A stretch of DNA of 64,000 bases from Azospirillum melinis (GCF_013340935.1 NZ_WHOS01000020.1:47979-111978); one strand, 5' to 3'; positions 17,005 through 27,967 are shown, numbered from the stretch's first letter. Notes: generated by a model not told the origin, from the sequence alone. Numbers and translations are program-made.

Positions 17005-18480
17005 CTATTCTCCGACAATCACCTTCACCCGCTGGCCGGGTTGCAGCGGCGTGCCGGGCGGCAGGTCGTTGATGATCCGGAACAACTCTTCGGCATAGGG
17101 TTCCTGCGGCATGCGGCGGACGAGGCCGGCGACGCTATCGCCGGGCTGCACCGCCGTCACCTGCACGCGGCGGGGACGGTAGCGGGCGGCCTCCTCCGCG
17201 GTCATGCGGTGGAAGCTGTTGGCAGCCGCCTGGAAATCGTTATCGAAACGAGCCAGCGATCCGGCGGGCGCCAGGAAGGTGAAGCGGTACATCTTCCCGT
17301 CCGGCGCGCGGATCGCCACCAGACGGATGTCGGCGCTGTTGCCGTCGGACTCGCCGCGCGTGGTGGCGGTGGCCGCCGCCATGCCGCCGATGGTGAGGCG
17401 CTGGAGGTTGGACAGGGTGGCGGTCTTGCCCCACACGCCGGTCAGGAAGCTGGCCGGGTCGGACACGCCAGCCGCCGATCCGCCGTCGAAGGCCATGGCG
17501 GTGCCGTTCTGCCCCTTGGCGACCACCTGATCGGCGCCGTTCAGCAGCGAGTAGCCCTGCGGCACGGTGAAGGCGATGCCGAGCTGCGGGTGGGCGAAGG
17601 TCCGGCCGCGGACATAGCCGTTCTCTGGGCTGTCGCCATAGATCATGCCGTCGACCGCCGCCAGGTAAGGATCGCGCGGGCGGGCGCCGCCCGGCGGGAT
17701 GGCGCGGGCGAGGTCGGCGGCGCGGCGGACGCGCTCCTCGGTCGCCGGATGGCTGGCGAGGAAGTCGAAGCCGTCCCCGCCCTTGTTGCCGGCGCGCAGG
17801 CCCTCATACTGGCTGTCGCGGCGCAGCGTCTCCAGGAAGGTCGCCATGGCGAAGGGGTCGTAGCCGGTCCGCCGCAGCGTCTCGACGCCGAGCTGGTCGG
17901 CCTCCAGTTCCTGCTCGCGGGAATAGCTGGCGACCATCGCGGTGCCGCCCAGCCCGGCCAGCTGCGCCAGCGTGTCGTTGCCGAACACCAGCCCGACCCC
18001 GGCGGCGAGCAGCCCGGCAATGGTCTGCCGGGTCTGGCGCTGCGCCGAATGATGGGCGGTGACGTGGCCGATCTCGTGCGACAGCACGCCGGCCACCTCG
18101 GCCTCGTCCTTCGCCAGCGCCAGCAGGCCGCGGGTGACATAGACATAGCCGCCGGGCAGGGCGAAGGCGTTGACGACGTCGCTGTCCAGCACGGTGAAGG
18201 TCCAGGGCTCGCGCGCCAGCGCCGTGGTGGCGGCGAGCTTGCGGCCGAGCTGGTCGATGTAGCCCTGGAGCCGGACATCCTTCACCGCCCCGCCGAACTG
18301 CGCCAGGATCTTCGGATGTTCCTGCGCACCCAGCGCCGCCTCGTCGCCGCCGGACAAGACGTTGTCCAGCAGTCCGGCCCGGGCGGGCGCGGGTGCGACC
18401 AAGGCAGGGGTCACCGCCGCCAGCATGAGGACGGCCAATGCGGCGCGGAGGGGCTTGCGGAAGGGGAGATGGGTCGGCAT
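17005..18480 (-). CDS. Periplasmic M48 family metalloprotease with a LysM-like C-terminal segment
   Basis: A 491-residue exported protease related to BepA/YfgC, which process or clear outer-membrane proteins. The signal peptide is about 1-35 (LRAALAVLMLAAVTPALVAPAPARA). The zinc motif is H135-E136-x2-H139 (SHEIGHVTAHH), and the third ligand is E191 in QELEAD. Residues about 225-290 (SHPATEERVRRAADLA) complete the M48 fold. The last 55 residues (VQVTAVQPGDSVAGLVRRM ... LQPGQRVKVIVGE) look like a LysM-type module, which would anchor the protein to peptidoglycan. It is divergent from the nuclease gene, with 52 bases between the starts. Confidence 0.88.
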   Translation of the reverse strand: MPTHLPFRKPLRAALAVLMLAAVTPALVAPAPARAGLLDNVLSGGDEAALGAQEHPKILAQFGGAVKDVRLQGYIDQLGRKLAATTALAREPWTFTVLDSDVVNAFALPGGYVYVTRGLLALAKDEAEVAGVLSHEIGHVTAHHSAQRQTRQTIAGLLAAGVGLVFGNDTLAQLAGLGGTAMVASYSREQELEADQLGVETLRRTGYDPFAMATFLETLRRDSQYEGLRAGNKGGDGFDFLASHPATEERVRRAADLARAIPPGGARPRDPYLAAVDGMIYGDSPENGYVRGRTFAHPQLGIAFTVPQGYSLLNGADQVVAKGQNGTAMAFDGGSAAGVSDPASFLTGVWGKTATLSNLQRLTIGGMAAATATTRGESDGNSADIRLVAIRAPDGKMYRFTFLAPAGSLARFDNDFQAAANSFHRMTAEEAARYRPRRVQVTAVQPGDSVAGLVRRMPQEPYAEELFRIINDLPPGTPLQPGQRVKVIVGE

Positions 18481-18532
18481 ACCGGTCAAAACCCCGCCCG
18501 GCGGCGGATGTTCCGCAAGGACGGCCTTCCCG

Positions 18533-19420
18533 ATGACACGTGTCACGCTCCTGCTTGTGCGCCTGCCGGTTCTGCTTCTGGCTGGTCTGCTGCTGTGCGT
18601 GCCGCCGGTGCCGGCCGGCGCCGCCTCGGCGGACGGGCTGCGGGTCACCGCCGTGCTGGACGGCGACACGCTGGAGCTTGAGGACGGCCGCCGGGTCCGG
18701 CTGGCCGGGATCGAAGCGGCCAAGCCGCCGCGGAACGCCAACCCCGCCGACGGGCGGGTCTGGCCGCTGGCCGAGGCGGCGACCGCGGCGCTGGCCGATC
18801 TGGCACTGGGCCATCGCGTCGTCCTGCACGGGCCGACACCGACCGACCGCCATGGCCGGCTCCTCGCCCATCTGGTGCGGGAGGACGGGCTGTGGCTGCA
18901 ATCGGCGCTGCTGGTCCGCGGGCTGGCGCGGGTCCACACCCGGCCCGATGCCCGCGCCTATGCGGCGGAGCTGCTGGCCGGCGAGGAAACCGCACGCAAC
19001 GCCGGGCGCGGGCTGTGGCGCAGCCGGGTCTATGCGGTGCGTGACGCCGCCGACCCGGAGGAGATTTTCCGCGACCGCGACAGCTTCCAGCTGGTGGAAG
19101 GGCTGGTGCTGGCGGTGTCCAAGGGCGGCGGCGAGAGCTGGCTGGATTTCGGCGCCGACTGGCGCAGCGACGTCACCGTCCATATCGGCCGCGCCGCGAT
19201 GCGCGAGGTCACCCGCGCCGGCATCGACCCGCTGTCCTACGAGGGCCGCCGGGTGCGCGTGCGGGGCTGGATCACACTGCGCAATGGCCCCATGATCGAG
19301 ATCACCCATCCCGAACAGATCGAGCGGCTGGAGCGGGAGCCGGCCTCCGCCGCCCCGCGACGCTCCGGCGCCGATGACGAATCCTGGGATGACGACGAAG
19401 GGGAGGACGATCTGGAATGA
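18533..19420 (+). CDS. Exported thermonuclease-family (SNase-like) protein
   Basis: A 295-residue protein with a signal peptide (VRLPVLLLAGLLLCVPPVPAGA) followed by a staphylococcal-nuclease-like domain (about 36-150): VTAVLDGDTLELEDGRRVRLAGIEA, with D43 and D45 at metal-binding positions and the conserved arginine of RVRLAGI, then DRHGRLLAHLV. A second segment (about 185-265) resembles an OB-type fold (VRVRGWITLRNGPMIEITHPEQIE). The end is acidic. A periplasmic phosphodiesterase is inferred, though many family members are uncharacterised. The stop overlaps the start of the cytochrome gene (ATGA), so the two are translationally coupled. Confidence 0.82.
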   Translation: MTRVTLLLVRLPVLLLAGLLLCVPPVPAGAASADGLRVTAVLDGDTLELEDGRRVRLAGIEAAKPPRNANPADGRVWPLAEAATAALADLALGHRVVLHGPTPTDRHGRLLAHLVREDGLWLQSALLVRGLARVHTRPDARAYAAELLAGEETARNAGRGLWRSRVYAVRDAADPEEIFRDRDSFQLVEGLVLAVSKGGGESWLDFGADWRSDVTVHIGRAAMREVTRAGIDPLSYEGRRVRVRGWITLRNGPMIEITHPEQIERLEREPASAAPRRSGADDESWDDDEGEDDLE

Positions 19421-20277
19421 GGAAGCCGTCGCTTGGGCCTGTGGCTGGACGCCTGCTTGCCGCCCTGTCTTTGCTGTTCGTCGCCCTGCCGCTGCATCCG
19501 GCACTGGCCGGCGGGCCGGCGTTGACGATCGCCGTCGCCGGAACCGAGCGGGTGTTCGACCGCGACGCCCTGCTGGCCCGTCCGGACGCCGTGACCGTCG
19601 ACATCCCCGCCGACGTGTCCTATGGCCGGCCGATGAGCTACCGCGCCCTGCCGCTCGCCAGCCTGCTGGGCACTGCTGACTTCCCGCCCGGCACCGTGCT
19701 GGAAGGGGTGGCGTCGGACGGCTTCACCGCGCAGCTGCCGCCGGAGCTGTGCCTGCGCAGCGGTCCCGACGGCGCCGTCGCCTTCCTGGCGGTGGAGCCG
19801 GCCGACCGGCCCTGGCCCAACCTGCCGGGCAAGGCGGTGTCCGCCGGTCCCTTCTATCTGGTCTGGGTGCGGCCGGAGGCGTCGGGGGTACGCAGCGAAC
19901 AATGGCCCTATCAGCTGGCCCGCATCGTCGCTTCCGACGATCCGCTGCGCCGCTGGCCGCAGTTGGCGGTCGAGCAGGGCCTGCCCGCCGACTCGGCCAT
20001 CCGCGCCGGACAGGCGGTGTTCATCACCCAGTGCATGGCCTGCCACACCCTGAACGGCGCCGGCAGCGCCGCGATGGGGCCGGACCTGAACCGGCCGATG
20101 AACCCGACCGAATATCTGACGCCCGCCGGGCTGAAGACGCTGATCCGCGACCCCCGCTCCGTCCGGACATGGCCGGGCCAGCAGATGCCGGGCTTCGACC
20201 CGGCGATGCTGAGCGATGCCGATCTGGATCGGGTCGTCGCCTATCTCGGCCATATGGCGGGGCGGAAGGCGCCGTGA
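19417..20277 (+). CDS. Periplasmic c-type cytochrome with an N-terminal oxidoreductase-like domain
   Basis: A 286-residue exported protein. The signal peptide is about 1-31. Residues about 33-175 resemble the molybdopterin-oxidoreductase-like fold found without cofactor ligands in several cytochrome fusions (LTIAVAGTERVFDRDALLARPDAVTVDI ... YRALPLASLL). The C-terminal third is a single-heme cytochrome c: C206-M-A-C209-H210, with a candidate axial methionine in QQMPGF. It would carry electrons in the periplasm; the partner is unknown. The start overlaps the preceding nuclease stop by four bases. It is convergent to the PTS block, with a hairpin at 20282-20297 between. Confidence 0.85.
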   Translation: MRKPSLGPVAGRLLAALSLLFVALPLHPALAGGPALTIAVAGTERVFDRDALLARPDAVTVDIPADVSYGRPMSYRALPLASLLGTADFPPGTVLEGVASDGFTAQLPPELCLRSGPDGAVAFLAVEPADRPWPNLPGKAVSAGPFYLVWVRPEASGVRSEQWPYQLARIVASDDPLRRWPQLAVEQGLPADSAIRAGQAVFITQCMACHTLNGAGSAAMGPDLNRPMNPTEYLTPAGLKTLIRDPRSVRTWPGQQMPGFDPAMLSDADLDRVVAYLGHMAGRKAP

Positions 20278-20281
20278 GAGG

Positions 20282-20297
20282 GGGGGCTTCCGCCCCC
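20282..20297. terminator. Short perfect hairpin between convergent genes
   Basis: GGGGGC (20282-20287), loop TTCC, GCCCCC (20292-20297). It lies in the 37-base gap between convergent stops and can act in both directions. Confidence 0.5.
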
Positions 20298-20314
20298 ATC
20301 CCACCCGTCTGGCC

Positions 20315-22187
<1,873 letters not shown>

Positions 22188-22198
<11 letters not shown>

Positions 22199-22490
22199 CG
22201 AACTTGCGGTTGATCAGGTCCAGGAGGGCGTCCATCGCGGCATCGGCCTGGGCGCCGCTGGCGCGCAGTTCGACCGTGGTGCCGGGACCGGCGGCCAGCA
22301 TCATCAGCCCCATGATCGACTCGCCGGACACCACGGACTCGCCGCGGCGCACCGAGATCTCGGCATCGAAGGTGGCGACCAGCTTGACGAACTTGGCCGA
22401 GGCGCGCGCGTGCAGGCCACGCTGGTTGGTGATGGTGGCGGTGCGGCGGATTTCGCCATCGGCGGATGCCGTGTCGTCGGGGGAGCTCAT
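22188..22490 (-). CDS. ptsH: HPr phosphocarrier protein
   Basis: A 100-residue HPr. H27 in QRGLHARASAKFV accepts phosphate from EI. S58 in SGESIMGLMMLAAG is at the regulatory serine position phosphorylated by HprK, whose gene lies in the same cluster. It has a short acidic N-terminal extension. It overlaps EI by 11 bases and follows EIIA by 9 bases. Output in alphaproteobacteria is thought to be regulatory (carbon/nitrogen control and crosstalk with two-component systems) rather than transport. Confidence 0.95.
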
Positions 22491-22499
22491 CGCAGGCGG

Positions 22500-22898
22500 T
22501 CAGTCCGACAGGAGGGTGGAGGCGACGTTGATGTATTTCTGTCCGGCATCGCGGGCGGCGATCACCGATTTGTCCAGCGGCTCGGTCTTGCGCACGCTGG
22601 CGAGCTTGATCAGCATCGGCAGGTTGACGCCGGCGATCACCTCGACCTTCGCCTTGTCCATGATGGAGATGGCGAGATTGGACGGCGTGCCGCCGAACAT
22701 GTCGGTCAGCACCACGACGCCCGACCCGTCGTCGACCTCCGCCACCGAGTTCAGGATGTCCTGGCGGCGCTGTTCCATGTCGTCGTCCGGGCCGATGCAC
22801 ACGGCGCGCACCTGCTGCTGTTCGCCCACCACGTGGAACAGTGCGGCGATGAATTCCTCGGCCAGCCGCCCGTGGGTGACAAGAACCATACCGATCAT
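22500..22898 (-). CDS. manX: PTS mannose-type EIIA protein
   Basis: A 132-residue single-domain EIIA(man). The phosphorylated histidine is H9 (MIGMVLVTHGRLAEEF). VVVLTDMFGGTPSNLA and INVASTLL are family signatures. Stand-alone EIIA(man) proteins without EIIB/EIIC are usual in alphaproteobacteria and act as the end point of the regulatory phosphorelay. It lies between rapZ (123 bases upstream) and ptsH (9 bases downstream). Confidence 0.92.
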   Translation of the reverse strand: MIGMVLVTHGRLAEEFIAALFHVVGEQQQVRAVCIGPDDDMEQRRQDILNSVAEVDDGSGVVVLTDMFGGTPSNLAISIMDKAKVEVIAGVNLPMLIKLASVRKTEPLDKSVIAARDAGQKYINVASTLLSD

Positions 22899-23020
22899 GG
22901 GACATCCTTCAAGGTTGGGTCCTCCCCGGAGACCTGCGCGAGGGCCGCCGCCGCGGGGCGGCAGCGCTCATCGCATCTGGATCGTTGGTTGGACGCATGG
23001 TCGTCAAGGCGCAATTTGCA

Positions 23021-24034
23021 TCATCCCTGATGGTTGGCCTGATGGTTGGTCTGCTGGCTACCGGCCTGCTGGTTGTTGGCCTGCTGACTGGAGGCAGGGC
23101 TGGCCCCGGCGGTCCTCAAGCCCAGCCGCTCCAGTTCGCGGTGGCTGAGGTTGACCCGCAGCCCCTGCTCCTTCAGCCACGCCGCCAGCCGTTCGGCGAT
23201 GAAGACCGACCGGTGCTTGCCGCCGGTGCAGCCGATGGCGATGGTCAGGTAGCTCTTGCCTTCCTGGTTGTAGCGCGGCAGCAACGGGCGCAGCAGCTCC
23301 GTCAGGTTGCCGAAGAAGGCGGGGAAATCGGGATCGCTCTCCACCCGCGCGGCGACGGCCGGGTTCAGGCCGGTCAGCGGCCGAAGCTCCGGGTCGTAGT
23401 GCGGGTTGGTCAGGAACCGCACGTCGAAGACCAGATCGGCTTCGCGCGGCAGACCCTGGCGGAAGGAGAAGGAGGTCACGAACACCTGCAAGGCTGCCTG
23501 GGCGTCACGCCGGAAATGCCCGGACAGGATGCGCCGCAAATCGTGAATGGACAGTTGCGTCGTGTCGATGGTGACGTCGGCTTCCTCCTTCAGCGGGAAC
23601 AGCAGGGCGCGTTCGCGCTGGATGCCGTCGGGCACCGTGCGGTCCTCCGCCAGCGGATGGCGGCGGCGCGTCTCTGTGAAGCGGCGTTGCAGCACCTCGT
23701 CGCCACACTCCAGGAAGACCAGGCGCACGTCGAGATCGCCGTCGCGCCGCAGCTCCTCAAGCTCGTCGAGAAAGTTCTGCGCGGAAAAGTCGCGGGTGCG
23801 GCTGTCGATCACCAGGGCCAGCGGCCGGCGCTTCGGATCGGCCTGCCGGATCAGGGCCGGCACCAGCGACAGGCGCAGATTGTCCACCGCCTCGTAGCCC
23901 AGATCCTCCAGCGCCTTCAGCGCCACCGACATGCCGGCCCCCGACATGCCGGTGACCAGAACGATGCGCCCGCGGGCGGCAGGGGCGGCAGGGTCGGCCG
24001 GCACGTCGGACATCAGAGTGTCGGGAGGTTTCAT
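23021..24034 (-). CDS. rapZ: RapZ-type nucleotide-binding protein with an altered P-loop
   Basis: A 337-residue RapZ (YvcJ/YhbJ) homologue. In enterobacteria RapZ is an RNA-binding adaptor that tunes GlmS through small RNAs; in this lineage its role is less clear. The N-terminal half has a Walker A-like loop that reads GMSGAGMS (residues 29-36): methionine 35 replaces the usual lysine. LEDLGYEAVDNLRLSLVP follows as in the family. The C-terminal half holds IGCTGGKHRSVFIAERLA, the conserved RNA-binding/regulatory domain. After about residue 312 comes a low-complexity Q/N/H-rich tail. The start overlaps the hprK stop by four bases. Confidence 0.9.
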   Translation of the reverse strand: MKPPDTLMSDVPADPAAPAARGRIVLVTGMSGAGMSVALKALEDLGYEAVDNLRLSLVPALIRQADPKRRPLALVIDSRTRDFSAQNFLDELEELRRDGDLDVRLVFLECGDEVLQRRFTETRRRHPLAEDRTVPDGIQRERALLFPLKEEADVTIDTTQLSIHDLRRILSGHFRRDAQAALQVFVTSFSFRQGLPREADLVFDVRFLTNPHYDPELRPLTGLNPAVAARVESDPDFPAFFGNLTELLRPLLPRYNQEGKSYLTIAIGCTGGKHRSVFIAERLAAWLKEQGLRVNLSHRELERLGLRTAGASPASSQQANNQQAGSQQTNHQANHQG

Positions 24035-24489
24035 GATAGGGCCGAAAGGCTGGCGGGCACCCGGTCCAGCCGTCCGCCGCGCAGGCTGGCGGCGGCAAGG
24101 CGGATCTTCGCGGGGGTGGAGGCATCGAAGGCGTGCAGGCCCAGACGGGGCAGGGCGACGCCCAGCAGCGTGTCGGTCTCCGCCTCCGGCAGCCGGTCCA
24201 CCTCGTCACGCCCGAGCAGGTCGACGACGAGACCGACGGGGGCCGGCCCGGCCGACGGAACGGGAAGAATGCCGACGCCCCGCACCTCCAGCAGCCCGGC
24301 CAGGGCGGGCGGGGGAGAGGCGGTCAGGCGGCCGGATTCGCAATGCAGCGCCACCCGGTCATCCGCGACCAGCAAGGCTCCGCCATCGATCAGTCGCAAG
24401 GCCAAATCCGATTTTCCCCGTCCGGACTCCCCACGCAGCAGCACGCCGATGCCGGAGAGCAAGACGCAGGTGCCGTGAATCGTCACCAT
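24031..24489 (-). CDS. hprK: HPr kinase/phosphorylase, short alphaproteobacterial form
   Basis: A 152-residue protein equal to the catalytic C-terminal domain of HprK; the N-terminal domain of Firmicutes enzymes (about 130 residues) is absent, as is usual in alphaproteobacteria. The P-loop is GESGRGKSD (20-28), LVADDRV contains the catalytic aspartates, and GLLEVRGVGILPVP is the HprK signature loop. It would phosphorylate the regulatory serine of HPr and reverse the reaction. The ATG at 24489 (MVTIHGT) gives the family N-terminus; the longer frame upstream is unlike the family. It leads the hprK-rapZ-EIIA-ptsH-EI cluster. Confidence 0.92.
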   Translation of the reverse strand: MVTIHGTCVLLSGIGVLLRGESGRGKSDLALRLIDGGALLVADDRVALHCESGRLTASPPPALAGLLEVRGVGILPVPSAGPAPVGLVVDLLGRDEVDRLPEAETDTLLGVALPRLGLHAFDASTPAKIRLAAASLRGGRLDRVPASLSALS

Positions 24490-24673
24490 AGTCTGGCGAA
24501 GGTGAGACGTGGCGCAGGTTCTGTCAATGGGAACGGAACGGTGTCCCACAAGGTCAGGCGGGGAAACCTGTCCGGGATCCCCCATCCGCTTCCAACCGTT
24601 CTTTCGGTGCGGATAATGGCCGTGCGAACGGTCGGGCTTAGAACACTGGCGCGAATGGTGGCGATGTGCGCCG

Positions 24674-25105
24674 TCAGGCGCCCGCGGCGCCGCGCGGGGT
24701 GCGGCGGATCGCCTCCAGCTCCAGGGCGAGGGCGTCGCGGCGGCGGATCATCTCGTCCAGATCCTCCAGCTCCGCCGCCTCCTGACAGGCGTCGCGAAAG
24801 TCCTTCTCCCGCTTCAGCCGTACCAGCAGGACCTTGTAGTTGTCGGCGATGCTGGCGAGGTGGCGCTGCGCGCCCTGGAGGGCCTCGGCGAGCTGGGTCC
24901 GCTCCTGCGCGGATTGCCGCATCATCCTTGCCAGTTCGCCCTGCTGCCGGCCGGCATCCCGGATCAGGCGGGCCAGACGGTAGCGGCGCAGATCGACGAC
25001 GTCACCGGGTACGGCACCCGGGGCGGCACCCGGGGCGGCAGAACGGCGGCCGGTCGGGGACAGCGTGTGCACGGAGGGGGATTCGGGCGGAACGCACTCA
25101 GGCAT
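24674..25105 (-). CDS. Hypothetical coiled-coil protein
   Basis: A 143-residue protein I do not recognise. The first 35 residues are Pro/Ala/Gly-rich, then residues about 37-135 form a long charged helix with heptad character (RLARLIRDAGRQQGELARMM, then RDACQEAAELEDLDEMIRRRDALALELEAIRR), so a coiled coil is likely. There is no signal peptide. It lies between chvG and hprK in the same direction, with gaps of 193 and 184 bases, so it may form its own transcript. The start is uncertain; ATG 25105 was chosen because the frame upstream is low-complexity. Confidence 0.55.
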   Translation of the reverse strand: MPECVPPESPSVHTLSPTGRRSAAPGAAPGAVPGDVVDLRRYRLARLIRDAGRQQGELARMMRQSAQERTQLAEALQGAQRHLASIADNYKVLLVRLKREKDFRDACQEAAELEDLDEMIRRRDALALELEAIRRTPRGAAGA

Positions 25106-25298
25106 GGCGACCCCACATCTTTGTCCCGGGGTATGGCCACCCTCCCGTTGCCGCCTGGTGCAGGCACATACAACCGGACCGGCATGGTCCGACCGACCCG
25201 GCAGCCGACAAGCGAGAACGACCGAGATCATGATCGATGCTTGGACAGGGCTTGTCTAGCCGAGAGTGGGAAGGATGTATGAAATTCCGCAGAGTTTC

Positions 25299-27008
25299 TC
25301 ACAGCAAAGGCAGAGTCACCACGAAGTCGGCGCCCTCGATGGTCCCGTCCGATACATGACGATTTTTCGCAAATACAGAACCATTGTGCGCACTGACTAT
25401 CTGCTTGGCAATCGATAGGCCGAGACCGGAGTGGGTTCCAAATTTCTCGCCCGCCGGACGCTCGGTGTAGAAGCGGTCGAAGATCGCCTCCTCCTTGCCG
25501 TCGGGGATACCCGGCCCCTGGTCCGACACTACCACCCTGACGCTGCGGCCGCTGCGCCTTGCGGTCAGCCGCACCGTGCCGCCGGGCGGCGAGAAGGACA
25601 GGGCGTTGTCGATCAGGTTCTGGAACACCTGGGTCAGGCGCCCTTCCAGCCCCGGCACCACCAGCCGCTCGCCGGCCGGCAGGTCGAGCACGACCCGTGG
25701 AGGCTGCGGCCGGTTCTCACCATCCTCGCCGTTCCCGGCCGCCACCCGCTCGTCCATGGTTGCGGCAACCGTCTGGCGCAGTTCCGCCAGCATGGTCAGC
25801 AGCAGGCCGATGTCCACCGGCTCCGGCTCCGCCCGCGACAGTTCGGCATCCAGGCGCGACGCGTTGGAGATGTCGCTGATCAGCCGGTCCAGCCGCTGCA
25901 CGTCGTCGGCGATAATCGCCATCAGCCGGTCGCGGTGGCGCGGGTCGCTGACGCGCTCCGCCGTCTCGACCGCACTGCGCAGCGAGGTCAGCGGATTCTT
26001 GATCTCGTGGGCGACGTCGGCGGCGAAGCGCTCGATGGCGTCCATCCGCGTCCACAGCGCGTCGGTCATCTCGCGCAGAACGCCGGACAGCTCGCCGATC
26101 TCGTCGCCGCGGCGGGTCAGGTCGGGGATTTCGGCATGGCGCCCGTGGCTGGTGCGCAGCCGGTCGGCGGCCTGGGCCAGCCGGCGGATCGGCCGGGCGA
26201 TGGTGCCGGCCAGATAGAAGGACAGGCCGATGGTCACCAGCAGCGCCACGCCGAACACCCGCAGGATGTCGAAGCGGACGGAGCGGATGGCGCGGTCGAT
26301 CTCGCCGCCGCCGCGGGTCAGCAGCACCGCCCCCAGCACCTCGCGGTAGCGCTGGACCGGAACCGCCACGGTCAGCAGCAGTTCCGGATCGCCGCCGGCG
26401 CCGTCGACGCGCCAGACGGTGGCCGCCGCCTCGCCGCTGAGCGCGCGCTCCACGTCGGGGTTGGGCTGGCCCGGCTGCTCGCGGTAGACCGGCAGGCCTT
26501 CGCGGCTGGGCACCACGTCGATCAGGCGGGTGTAGAGGTCGTTGATCGCCCGGCTGACCGGATCGCCGGACGGCGGGGTCGGCAGCTCGCGGATTTCGAT
26601 GCGGCCCTGCGATCCCACCAGCACCCGGCTGTCGGACAGCATGTGCCCGTCGATGTCGAAGAGACGGGTGCGGGTCGATGTCGCCTCCGCCAGCCGGCGG
26701 ATCATCGGCCGCGCCAGTTCGGGCGCCAGTTCGAACCGCTCGCCGCTCTCGTCGCCGGTGGGGGAGGGGGCGGTCAGGATGCGGTTCACCGCCCCTTCGC
26801 CGAGCGCGGAGGCGAAGATGCGCGCCTCCGTCGCCAGCGCCTCGGTCTCCGCCTGGATCAGCCGGTCCTGGTAGCGGCCGAGATAGAGCAGGCCCGCCAG
26901 CAGCACCAGCAGCGCCAGCACGTTGACCGCGAGGATGCGCAGGGTCAGCGGCGAGACGCCGCCCAGCTTGCGCCGCTTCCCGCCCCCAGCTCCGCCGAGC
27001 GTGGACAC
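25299..27008 (-). CDS. chvG: Sensor histidine kinase ChvG
   Basis: A 569-residue inner-membrane sensor kinase of the ChvG/ExoS type, which in alphaproteobacteria responds to acid and envelope stress. TM1 is about 24-43, a periplasmic stimulus-sensing domain of about 200 residues follows, TM2 is about 249-268, then HAMP, the phospho-acceptor H334 (FAADVAHEIKNPLTSL) and an ATPase domain with NLIDNALSFSPPGG (N box), DQGPGIP (G1) and GTHSGLGLSIAKQI (G2). The GTG at 27008 was chosen because AAGGA lies 8-12 bases upstream and it starts just after the chvI stop. A longer frame exists but overlaps chvI. Confidence 0.9.
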   Translation of the reverse strand: MSTLGGAGGGKRRKLGGVSPLTLRILAVNVLALLVLLAGLLYLGRYQDRLIQAETEALATEARIFASALGEGAVNRILTAPSPTGDESGERFELAPELARPMIRRLAEATSTRTRLFDIDGHMLSDSRVLVGSQGRIEIRELPTPPSGDPVSRAINDLYTRLIDVVPSREGLPVYREQPGQPNPDVERALSGEAAATVWRVDGAGGDPELLLTVAVPVQRYREVLGAVLLTRGGGEIDRAIRSVRFDILRVFGVALLVTIGLSFYLAGTIARPIRRLAQAADRLRTSHGRHAEIPDLTRRGDEIGELSGVLREMTDALWTRMDAIERFAADVAHEIKNPLTSLRSAVETAERVSDPRHRDRLMAIIADDVQRLDRLISDISNASRLDAELSRAEPEPVDIGLLLTMLAELRQTVAATMDERVAAGNGEDGENRPQPPRVVLDLPAGERLVVPGLEGRLTQVFQNLIDNALSFSPPGGTVRLTARRSGRSVRVVVSDQGPGIPDGKEEAIFDRFYTERPAGEKFGTHSGLGLSIAKQIVSAHNGSVFAKNRHVSDGTIEGADFVVTLPLL

Positions 27009-27012
27009 CGCG

Positions 27013-27708
27013 TTATTCCTTGTACCGGTAGCCGACGCCATAGAGCGTTTCGATCTGGGAGAAGTCGGCGTCGACGGCCTTGAACTTCTTGCGCAGCCGC
27101 TTGATGTGGCTGTCGATGGTGCGGTCGTCGACATAGACATGCTCGCCATAGGCCGCGTCCATCAGCTGGTCGCGGTTCTTCACATGGCCCGGCCGCTGGG
27201 CCAGCGCGCGGACCAGCAGGAACTCGGTCACGGTCAGGTCGATCGGCTGGCCCTTCCAGCTGCAGGCATGGCGGGCACCGTCCAGCAACAGCGGGCCGCG
27301 GGTGATGATCTGGCCGGGATCGACCTCCGGGCTCTCGCCGCGCAGGGCCTCGCGCCGCAGCAGCGCCCGGATGCGCTCGATCAGCAGGCGCTGCGAGAAG
27401 GGCTTCTTGATGTAGTCGTCCGCGCCCATGCGCAGGCCCATCAGCTCGTCCAGCTCGTCGTCCTTGCTGGTCAGGAAGATGACGGGCATCTGGCTGGTCT
27501 GGCGCAGGCGTTGCAGCAACTCCATGCCGTCCATGCGCGGCATCTTGATGTCGAGCACGGCGAGGTCGGGCGGGCGCTGGCTCAATCCGCGCAGCGCCTC
27601 GGCGCCGTCGGTGTAGGTGCGCACGTCGAAGCCCTCGGCCTCCAGGGCGATGGAGACCGAGGCCAGGATGTTGCGGTCGTCATCCACCAGGGCGACGGTG
27701 TGGGCCAT
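27013..27708 (-). CDS. chvI: Response regulator ChvI
   Basis: A 231-residue OmpR-family regulator. The receiver domain has acidic pocket D9-D11 ([21 protein letters not shown], a ChvI hallmark), phospho-acceptor D53, and K in YIKKPFS. The C-terminal winged helix contains [29 protein letters not shown] and [14 protein letters not shown]. It is co-transcribed with chvG (4 bases apart). In rhizobia ChvI controls succinoglycan, motility and acid responses; targets here are unknown. It is divergent from the HugZ-type gene and, beyond it, from pckG, which resembles the rhizobial chvI-pckA neighbourhood. Confidence 0.94.
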   Translation of the reverse strand: MAHTVALVDDDRNILASVSIALEAEGFDVRTYTDGAEALRGLSQRPPDLAVLDIKMPRMDGMELLQRLRQTSQMPVIFLTSKDDELDELMGLRMGADDYIKKPFSQRLLIERIRALLRREALRGESPEVDPGQIITRGPLLLDGARHACSWKGQPIDLTVTEFLLVRALAQRPGHVKNRDQLMDAAYGEHVYVDDRTIDSHIKRLRKKFKAVDADFSQIETLYGVGYRYKE

Positions 27709-27967
27709 GGTCGTAACTGATCCTATCGAAGCAGGGCAGGGGCAAGGGCAGAGGCAGTCGGGAACAGGTTGGAGCGGTCGAGCTGCCGGAACCCGGAAAT
27801 GTTAGCGGAAACATCAGGCATAGGACGAGTGGTCATTCCAATACTTTATGCCAGAGTCCAGGTACCAGCGGCAGTTTTCTCTTTTCCCGCAGCATTTGTA
27901 TGGGCCAATATGGCGGCAATGCGGCGCCGAACAACGGTGCCGCGCGGGAGAACGCGCTCGTTTTGGA

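Noticed and set aside
24490..24585. Longer N-terminus of HprK
   Set aside because: Upstream codons do not resemble the HprK N-terminal domain, and the short form starting MVTIHGT is the norm in alphaproteobacteria.
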